Origin: Thelonectria olida
Taxonomy: Eukaryota > Ascomycota > Sordariomycetes > Hypocreales > Nectriaceae
NCBI GenBank assembly: GCA_020736575.1
Contig: JAGPYM010000008.1
Location: forward strand, 1,410,001-1,474,000
Reading direction: 5' to 3'
Length of the DNA stretch: 64,000 bases
The notes beneath the pieces were generated by a model. It did no database searches. It saw nothing but the letters and a program-made list of their open reading frames with translations, and was not told the origin of the DNA. Below, one piece after another: positions 56,448-64,000 of this stretch (position 1 is the first letter of the stretch; each line of letters starts with the position of its first letter). Position numbers and translations under genes: made by a program.

Positions 56448-58247
56448 TCACAAGTTCTCCAGAGAAACACTTCTCCGCTTCGTTCTCCCATGCGACTCTG
56501 CTATCCTCCTGCCCACCGACTCGCCGCTCCAGTACGCTCCAGTTGCCGTTCCTAAACCTACAAACGGCGCCGTGTGTTCTCCCGCCAACCACAGGCCTTG
56601 GTTCGGAAGACCCTCTCGCATGATCCGAATATCGTCGTCGCCCTCTTCCAGACCGACCTGGAAATTGCTGTAGCTGCCAAAGCCAGCAAACTCGTCATGT
56701 AACCAATCCGTCGCCATGCAGCCGCAAGGCTTGCAGTCGGGATCGCTGTCCGAGTAATTGGGGAGGCGAGAGTAATATGGTTTGAACCAATTTAGGAGAA
56801 ACTCGTCCTTCTTCTCCTGTGGAAGTTCGGCCACTTGCCCGGTGAGATATTGCGATTGCTCGCCGTAGGTGTAAAAGAGTAGCGTTGGGTGGGAAGTTTC
56901 CGGGGTGAGACTCGCAAGCTCGACAACTTCCTGATTCCACCTCTTTGGATTTGATTCGGGGGCGTATGAAGGTGATAGCCATTGCACGAAACCCTTCACT
57001 TGTTGCTCCTCGCCATCAGGCATTAGCCAAAAGGCCCTTGGGAAGCTTATGTAGACCTAGTCGTCTGTCAACACCATGCATTCGATAACATAGGAAACAA
57101 GCATCATGGCACATACCTTCTCAAGGCACCCATAGCCGATGGCTTCGATTGCCTTTGCCATACGAGCCGGGAGTGCAGGCTCAAAAGCGTCGAGATTTCG
57201 TTTTAGCCATCCAAGGGGCGTTGTGACAACCACCTCATCAAACTCGAGTGTCTGCCCACCATTTACCTGAACCTTGACCTTCTCTTCCGGGTCCTGGCGG
57301 TACGATATCCTTTCTACCTTGGTCTCATACTTGATATCGGCGCTCTCCAGTGCCGGCTTTGCGATGGTGTCTAGAACCTTCTTATAGGTTCCGGCACACA
57401 GCAGGTTCTCTGCAAGAAGACTTAGCAATGGAGAAAATGGAGGGCTGTAGGGGGAGATGGCGCTCACCTCCTTCAATGCACTCCTCGAGCCAAAAGAACT
57501 TCAGGCTTTGCCTGTAGGCGGGGCTTCCGACAAATGCACCCCAGGACTCGGACATTTGCATGATTGTCTTTCTCTTCTTCTCATAACCTTGCTCGGTGTT
57601 GGGAACTCTTTCAGCCACTTTGCGGACAAAAAAGTCGTGCAGACTCTCGCCGGGGTCAATGTCCTTGCAGGACTTGTTGGAGTGCTTGAAGGCATCCTGG
57701 ACAATGTCCCACATGGTGTTGGCATACACCTCGCCTTCATCGACCTGGAACAGCTTGCCAGACTCCTCATACACGTAGGATCGAGTGTCCCAGCTGCCAA
57801 CGGCAGTGTCGGTCTGCTTGGCCAAGTCAAGCATTGGGTTGTCATCGGTGCCATGGATCCAGTTGGGTCCGATATCGACGAGGTGCCCGTTGGAGAGAGT
57901 CTCCTGGTGAAGACGACCGCCAACGCGGTTGCGGGCCTCGAGGATGGTGACCTTGAAGCCATACTGGGACAGGATGTCTGCACATCGCAGGCCAGAAATG
58001 CCAGCGCCAATCACGGCGACGTGGGGTTTCAAGGCGAGATGGCCCAACTTGCGCTGCGGGGGACATGTCAGATTGGATGCATTATCGTCTCTGGATGCGG
58101 GGGCATGATAAGGAGGGGGGGGGGGGGATATCAGATATTGGCCAACAGCGGTCTGGACCGCAAAGACAACTCAACAGAATAGAATCGAAGGAAATTTCTC
58201 ACGTCGTGATACGTAGGAGCTCATCTCACCTGGTCGAAGCCGTTCAT
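56448..58247 (-). CDS. FAD-dependent polyamine/amine oxidase
   Basis: Four exons (58247-58230, 58053-57468, 57409-57117, 57056-56448) encode 501 residues. Exon 1 has only six codons (MNGFDQ) and is followed by a 176-nt intron. The FAD-binding GAGISG is at residues 22-27 (VAVIGAGISGLRCADIL), then the EARNRVGGR motif, GPNWIHG substrate-side loop, FDEVVVTTPLGWLKRN, and the C-terminal FAD motif GEHTAPFVGLGTATGAYWSGESVGRRIA. This set is typical of spermine/spermidine oxidases and related amine oxidases, which make H2O2 and an aldehyde. The C-terminus SLENL is not a peroxisomal SKL-type signal. Without the six-codon exon the protein would lack an ATG, so exon 1 is inferred from that and from the splice sites. 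Confidence 0.88.
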
Positions 58248-59884
58248 TGCGGTGAGTTTCTTCAAGAGCTGGCCTTGATCGAGATCAAACAGGGTGCGGC
58301 TGGACAAGAGATCCTGGTAGATCTTGGAAGAATTCCGTTTGGAAGGACTAGTGTACGATATAGAGTAAGCATCCATAGTTGGCAGATGAAATCAAGTACA
58401 GATAGAAGAGCTGTGTAGGTAGGATTGAGTGGTGTAGCTTCGAGCTGTGTGCTGCGTGCAATTGCTTGGTGGCAAACAAAGGAGTCTTCTACACCAAAGA
58501 GCAAGGAGGATGGGGGATATAAAGTTCACAGGACAAATAGACGGGTCACCAGGTGCTGGGGGGCAGAGGCCACAGGACTAGTTCCCGCTCGAGGCAAAGA
58601 ACTGGCACAGATCGAAAAGGGGATAGGATCCAATCGATCTGGCCGTGACAGGGACGATCACGAGGGAAACCCACCACCAGCACGATGTACATGTGTGTGA
58701 GCCCGTCGAGTCATATAACGGTACTGGATGTAGAGCCAGACCCAACACGGTATCAGGGCGAGAACGGGTGAGAGAAGGCGCCGCGCCGCCATCCCACAGC
58801 GCAGTCTCTCATCTCAACAACCGGGCCCGGACACGAGTCGTGGGGCGGAGCTGATAAGAGGCGGCTCTGGGCATTCAAACCGAACCGAGTGAGGCGGCTT
58901 TGAGGCGACATCTCCAGGAAGGGTCCCTGCAGATCTCTGGTCTTCTTGAAAGCCTCCCCCAATGACGGCTCGTCGCCGGTGGATGAAATGAGCTCACTCG
59001 GGAGAGACGCCCGAGTTGCACAAGCCAATCGCCACTGCGACCGGAGACTGCTGATGGGGACTCATGAGGACACGAGGCGGAAGGGAGACGCGTCGTTTGT
59101 CAGAAAAGCCACCAAGCTTTTAAGGCGGAACAAGGCCTGGACTAGACCCAGGTCAGATCTGCCTCTGAGAAAAAGTTCCGGAGCAACGGCCCGCCCAAAG
59201 CATGTCTCGTTGGGAAGTGCCGCCGACATTGGGAGGTTGGGAGGAACCTTGACTGTGGGGAACAAAAGAAGGGAGGAGAGGCAACAGAGAGAGAAGAGAG
59301 TTGGTGGGAGCGAGTGGTGATGACTAATGAAAATGGGGAAAAAGTACCTACATTGTGTGTACAGGTCGTCGAGAGAATGAAACAAGTGAGGAAGTTAGGA
59401 GAAGGCGCATGTGGAAAATGGGTCCGACGCACGACTTGTTATTATACCTCGAGATAATAGTTAACAGAGCAGGATAAGAAAGGCAAGTCGCGGCAAAGAA
59501 ACGAGGCAATTATGGCAAACGTCTCGTCCAACCCCCGGTTCAAGCGGCATCCATTTAGTACAGTGCGCGCGGGTATCGTCGCTATTCACAAAGGATCCGA
59601 CCTGTCCCTCCTAACCAGTTCTCTTTATCCTGAACGATTACCATTCCTTCAACATGACTGGCTACACAAGTACCAAGCGTCCGATTATAGACAAGAGAGT
59701 GATAACAGAAAAAGCAACCTCCAGCCACAATCAACCGACTCTTGGCAAGCGATTTAAATCCGGGTTTCTTCTTGCATCATCTTCTACCCTTACCCTTATC
59801 ATTAACCATCAAGCCATCTCATGACATCTTTACTCCGTACAATCGTCGCACTTTGCCATCATTTCCTGCCTCGGTAGCCAATAA
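58248..59884. other. intergenic upstream of the amine oxidase
   Basis: This 1637-bp stretch holds the amine-oxidase promoter and the WSC gene 3' flank. Short frames on both strands overlap each other and show no domain. No RNA gene was seen. Confidence 0.45.
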
Positions 59885-60625
59885 TTAGAGGCCCATGAGA
59901 ATGAGTCCAACAACAATCCCGCTCAATACCGCCATAGCACTTCCACCAGGTGTTTTGAATCCACCGCTGATAACTGACTTGTTGTTGTCTTGGCCAAATC
60001 CAGATCCATTCCCAGAGTCACTGCCAGAGTCGCTTTCTGAACCATCCGATCCATCGTAGTCACCGGAATCATCATCAGATCCAGAGTCTGGTCCAGAACC
60101 AGACGAACCGCCCCCGGAACCGCCCCCGGAACCGCCCCCGGAACCGCCGCCAGGACCAGTGTTGTTGCTCGGAGGAGTAGCCACAGGGTTAGGGAGTGGT
60201 ACTACCGGTGTGGGAATCGGCGTGCTGGCAGGTCCTGTGCCCATGGCCATATAGACGTTGTACGGCACGACGGCCACGCCCTGGTTGTCGGTCTCGGTGC
60301 CTCCTCCGCAATAGGGTGCTCGATCGACTTCTCTGCAGGGAATGCTGCATCGCTCTTCGGAGACTCGAGCGAAGTCGAAGTGCGACGGCTCCAAGGGATG
60401 GACGCAGTGGCAGCCGGCACCAACCACGACCATGGTGGTTCCCGCGGGACAGGCCCTCTGGCATGCCTCTGCATCGAGAGGGACGACGGAGGGGTTGTAT
60501 GAAAAGGTAGTTCCCTCAATGGGCGCTCGAACGCAGCCGAAGTACATGTAGCCGTCGACCGCGTAGTCGGCCTGGGCCAGAGCGCCAATGACCATGGCTC
60601 CAAGAGCGACAATAGTAGAACGCAT
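59885..60625 (-). CDS. WSC-domain GPI-anchored wall protein
   Basis: A single-exon gene of 246 residues. A signal peptide (MRSTIVALGAMVIGALAQA) precedes a WSC domain from YMYFGCVRAP to YCGGG with eight cysteines, including the ACQRACP and GCHCVH blocks. A Thr/Pro-rich stretch, then a Gly/Ser linker with four GGGS-type units, and an Asp/Ser-rich region follow. The hydrophobic end (SAMAVLSGIVVGLILMGL) is short and has no charged tail, so GPI anchoring is more likely than a WSC-sensor transmembrane helix. WSC domains bind wall polysaccharide. A TATAAA lies at 60768-60763, ~140 bp upstream. A frame extended to 60685 adds leader only. Confidence 0.88.
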   Translation of the reverse strand: MRSTIVALGAMVIGALAQADYAVDGYMYFGCVRAPIEGTTFSYNPSVVPLDAEACQRACPAGTTMVVVGAGCHCVHPLEPSHFDFARVSEERCSIPCREVDRAPYCGGGTETDNQGVAVVPYNVYMAMGTGPASTPIPTPVVPLPNPVATPPSNNTGPGGGSGGGSGGGSGGGSSGSGPDSGSDDDSGDYDGSDGSESDSGSDSGNGSGFGQDNNKSVISGGFKTPGGSAMAVLSGIVVGLILMGL

Positions 60626-61971
60626 GATTTCTGTAGGTTTGCGGTTGCCGAGATGAACGGATGATGTAAAAGGTCGCAGGGACAATGAAGAATGGATTGA
60701 AGTCGCTGCTCAGATGCGAATCTTACTGTAATAGTCTGTATGGGAATCGGGCGCACTTCTCATTTATAGACAAATCATCTGCTCTCCCTCGAATACTATG
60801 GGAGCTGAGGCACTTCAATGTCCTTAAGTCGCGAGCGATAGATTGCTTTTGCCAAGTCTCCGTAAAGTGCCCATTGTCCAAGAGGATCCAATGCCAGCCT
60901 TGTGCCGGCAGCGATTTAGAGGCGTTAGGCATGCCTCCTGCGACATATCCTCCGTTACATATGCCCAAGTCCATACTCTGTTCCAAATTGGAATGGCAGC
61001 CCTATTTAGACATGCCAAAGGCCGCCGACCCTTCGCCAAAATGTAGGGAAATGGCAGATGAACAGGACTGCGCATCTGGCAAGTCAAGTTCTGGCCGACG
61101 TCTAAAACAGTTTCTGTTCTATTTTATTGCCCCTATGAGGTCGCCATTAATGTCGTTAGAGTCACTACTTGGTTCTGAAATCATTGACACTATGTGCTCC
61201 AGATGGCCGAGTTTGGGTGCAAGAGGGCAACGTCCATCCACATCAAGTGAGACACGGGAAGGCACAACCACCCCGTAGCATGTAGTGGCTTGCATTACAG
61301 ATCTTGGATGAGATATTCAAATATTGAGAATGCGAATCTGAAAATGGCTGGTTCCAGCCCACTGCGTGCTGCACCATGCCCGTGAGTGGCCATAGATGCG
61401 TGCGTTGCCGGGTTTGTTAGGGTCGACAGCCATGGACATCAGAATTCACGATTATTATGAGGCATAGCTTGCAGCAAAGATTGCGTGAGAAAACGAATGA
61501 GATTGCCGAATTAACAAATAGCACCAAGTAGACCGTCTCACCTCAAAGCCGAGGAAAGATCTCAGCCTCTCCAGAAATAAATCTCTCCCAAACAATGCTC
61601 CTCGTTCGATCACATGTCCCCCGCAGCGCTTCCCCCTGGACCCCTCCCCCGCGATAAGCTAACCAAGGGTATCGCCAACCAATCATCACGACGATATTTC
61701 CACTTGCAAGCTCCCAGTTTCGCACTAAAGGTCACCTGTGGAGAAACCGAGGTACCGACGTCACCTTGTCACCTTGCCAGAGCCGCGGCGACGGGAGGAT
61801 GTTTTGAATCTGGAATCCGGCCCGAGATGATTGGGCGAGTACTTGATCTACGTCCTCCCCTTCATCTCCCTCTTCCTCTTTATTGTTTACTTCTTGGGTA
61901 GCTTCAATACACAGCGCGGATCTAGACATTGGGACCTCATAGAAAGCGTTAGAACTCACCGTACCTACATC
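60626..61971. other. intergenic, divergent WSC and b5-ACAD promoters
   Basis: This 1346-bp stretch contains the WSC TATA element and the leader of the b5-ACAD gene. A pyrimidine-rich stretch ending in GGGTAG near 61900 looks like the 3' splice site of a leader intron. No other gene is supported. Confidence 0.45.
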
Positions 61972-63672
61972 ATGTCTCCCCCCTCAGAAACCTTCTCCCG
62001 CGAGGACGTCGCCTCCCACGCCACCGAAGACTCCCTCTGGTGCATCATCGACAGCACCGTTTACGACCTCACCGACTTCGTCGACGCCCACCCCGGCGGC
62101 GAGTCCGTCCTCCGCCAGGTCGCCGGCCAAGATGCCACCACCGCCTTCTACAACCTGCACCGCCACGAGGTCCTCTCGCGCTACGCCGACCTGGCCGTCG
62201 GCACCATCGCCGGCGAGAAGCCCCAGGTCATCACCCCGCAGCCTGGCGACCTCAGCAAGGTGCCCTATGCCGAGCCGCTCTGGCTGTCGCCGCCGTTCCG
62301 CAGCCCGTACTACACCGAGTCGCACAAGCGCCTGCAGGTCGCCATGCGCGAGTTCACCGACAAGTACTTGTATCCTGAGGCGCAAGACTGCGAGGCTACG
62401 GGGCGATATATCAGCCAGGAGATGATTGACCGGATGAGCAAGCTCGGAATCCTGCACATGCGCATTGGTCCCGGCAAGCACCTACACGGCGTCGAGCTCA
62501 TGAACGGCGCGGTCAAGGGCGAGGAGTTTGACTACTTCCACGACTTGATTGTCTCGCAGGAAATGTCCCGAGCCATGGCGCGAGGATTCCAGGACGGCAA
62601 CATGGCTGGCATGACTATCGGGTTGACGGCAGTCTTGAACTTTGCCCGCGACGAGGCGTGGAAGAAGAAGATTTCTGAAGAGGTCTTCAGTGGCAAGAAG
62701 AAGCTGTGCCTAGCCATCACCGAGGCCTTTGCTGGTTCCGATGTGGCGGGCCTTCGCACCACTGCTGAGCTGACTCCCGATGGAAAGCACTATGTAAGTA
62801 ACCAACATACATCTACAAGCGGAAGACATCTAACCCTCGGCAGATCGTCAATGGAACAAAGAAGTGGATCACCAACGGAACTTGGTGTGACTACTTTGTG
62901 ACTGGAGTCCGAACAGGCAAGCACCTCAGCGTCCTCCTCATCGAGCGAGGCGAGGGCGTCGAGACCAAGCCTATCAAGACATCGTACTCTCCCGCCGCTG
63001 GCACTGCCTACGTCACCTTTGACAATGTCAAGGTCCCTGTAGAAAACCTCCTCGGCGAGAAGAACAAGGGCATTCACGTAATCCTCAGCAACTTCAACCA
63101 CGAGCGTTGGACCATGGTTTGTAAGTTGTTTCAACTCTGCCAAGCCCACCGTCGATAACTAACGAGATCGACAGGCGGCAGCACCCGTGTATCAAGATAC
63201 ATCGTGGAAGAGTGCTTGAAATGGGCGAACCAGCGCCTGGTCTTCGGAAAGCGCCTCATCGAGCAGCCCGTGATTCGTCAAAAGTGCGTATCCCTTCACG
63301 GATTTATATCGAAGTAGGAACTAACAGGCACCTAGACTCGCCAAGATGATCGCCCTTGTGGAAGCCAACCAGTCCTGGCTGGAGACCATCACCTACCAGA
63401 TGTGTCACATGCCGTATAAGCAGCAAGCCCAGCACCTGGCCGGCCCCATTGGCTTGTTAAAGATGAGCGTGACGCGCGCGGCCCACGAAATTGCCGACGA
63501 ATCGGTTCAGATCTGGGGTGGCCGTGGCCTTACTCAGTCCGGTATGGGCAAGTTCATTGAGATGTTCCACCGGACGTACAAGTTTGACGCCATCCTCGGT
63601 GGCGCTGAGGAGGTGTTGGGCGACCTTGGTGTCAGACAGGCGATGCGAAATTTCCCCAAGGCCATGTTGTAA
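61972..63672 (+). CDS. cytochrome b5 / acyl-CoA dehydrogenase fusion
   Basis: Four exons (61972-62793, 62844-63120, 63175-63283, 63336-63672) encode 514 residues; introns are 50-54 nt. Residues ~6-85 are a cytochrome b5 domain with haem-ligand motif HPGG at 40-43 and the second His at 63 or 65 (FYNLHRHEV). The rest is an acyl-CoA dehydrogenase: LCLAITEAFAGSDVAGLRTTAE (substrate/FAD strand), FDNVKVPVENLLGEKNKG, the helix-G block with Glu361 in NFNHERW, and QIWGGRGLTQ. No mitochondrial presequence precedes the b5 domain and no SKL end is seen (KAML). The substrate is unknown; a branched or long acyl-CoA is plausible. Such fusions occur in fungi. Confidence 0.93.
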
Positions 63673-64000
63673 GGACAGTTCGAGGCGTTGAGATTCCGGT
63701 TGTGTAATTGTAGAACATCTGGTGCTTTGGAGTCCATAAACTATCAAGCAATGTCGATGAAGCCGTCTTCGTATCGCGCTTCTCAAGATAGAGTGTCGTC
63801 GTGCATTTATTGATACATTTGCAAGGTCGCTGAGTTCCATCGCAAACAAGTCTTACTAGGTGGTCATCGGAGTGTTGCGAGCCTAGATAACCAGAAGTCG
63901 AACACTGATTAGTTTGTCCGTAGAGCTCACCTGCCGCGTCCCCTTGGGGATTGACTTACGCTCGGTAGGGCAGCGTAGCTAGCGCACAAACGGGTCGACA
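63673..64000. other. 3' flank at window end
   Basis: These 328 bp follow the b5-ACAD stop codon. Nothing was recognised. Confidence 0.55.

Noticed and set aside
57457..58182. 241-codon plus-strand frame opposite the amine oxidase
   Set aside because: It runs antisense to exons with FAD-binding motifs and has no domain of its own.
60685..61278. 197-codon plus-strand frame upstream of the WSC gene
   Set aside because: It has no recognisable domain, poor codon bias, and runs through the WSC promoter including its TATA box.
61831..61971. In-frame hydrophobic N-terminal extension of the b5-ACAD protein
   Set aside because: It has no ATG (only a TTG after a stop), and its hydrophobic look comes from a pyrimidine-rich tract ending in GGGTAG, more likely a leader-intron 3' splice site.
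1..64000. CRISPR array, rRNA genes, intact transposable element or biosynthetic gene cluster
   Set aside because: None was found on either strand: no regularly spaced repeats, no 5S or rDNA blocks, no transposase or reverse transcriptase frames, and no PKS/NRPS-type genes.

Overview
The window is nuclear DNA of a filamentous ascomycete, most likely a member of the Sordariomycetes and possibly of the Hypocreales. This is inferred from: genes split by short introns of about 46-76 nt with GT(A/G)AG(T)-type donors and CTAAC/CTGAC-like branch points; a HET-domain gene; cerato-platanin, CFEM and WSC surface proteins; intron-bearing tRNA genes; and C-rich third codon positions. No bacterial-style operons, CRISPR array or rRNA gene was seen. 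Genes lie on both strands without obvious clustering by pathway.

Layout. 0-8 kb: a small mitochondrial-type protein (spliced), a secreted single-pass membrane protein, a decayed HET-domain gene, and an intronless ERCC6L2-like SNF2 ATPase. 8-18 kb: a METTL7-like methyltransferase, an HSL-type esterase with a GC-AG intron, IMP3 (U3 snoRNP) divergent from a mitochondrial bS18m/Rsm18 gene, a mitochondrial PPR protein (perhaps CIA84), and an AKR7-like aldo-keto reductase. 18-31 kb: a DMT/EamA transporter, tRNA-Thr(AGU), an F-box protein, a lineage-specific basic protein interrupted by an in-frame TAG, a cerato-platanin, and a CCCH zinc-finger protein of the DUF7923-like type. 31-38 kb: homoserine kinase (THR1), a DapA-family aldolase, tRNA-Ala(AGC), a THEM6-like thioesterase and a CFEM GPI protein. 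38-48.5 kb: two long gene-poor stretches around RAE1/GLE2 and a small unknown gene. 48.5-64 kb: ATG2 (2162 aa), a polyamine/amine oxidase, a WSC-domain GPI protein, and a cytochrome b5/acyl-CoA dehydrogenase fusion.

Most genes are conserved housekeeping functions: rRNA processing, mitochondrial translation, mRNA export, autophagy, threonine synthesis and DNA repair. They are interspersed with single secreted or surface genes (cerato-platanin, CFEM, WSC, single-pass membrane protein). I did not see a biosynthetic gene cluster or a coherent new multi-gene system. The most unusual signals are: the UAG-interrupted gene at 24.0-25.3 kb; the tRNA-Ala intron that carries a copy of the tRNA's own 3' acceptor strand; the SUMO-consensus array in the SNF2 protein; the ATG2 terminal micro-exon; and the b5-ACAD fusion with an IVD-type catalytic Glu.

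Splice junctions were placed by eye and checked only for reading-frame consistency. Start codons are chosen from domain boundaries. Family names rest on recognition of motifs and not on a database search.
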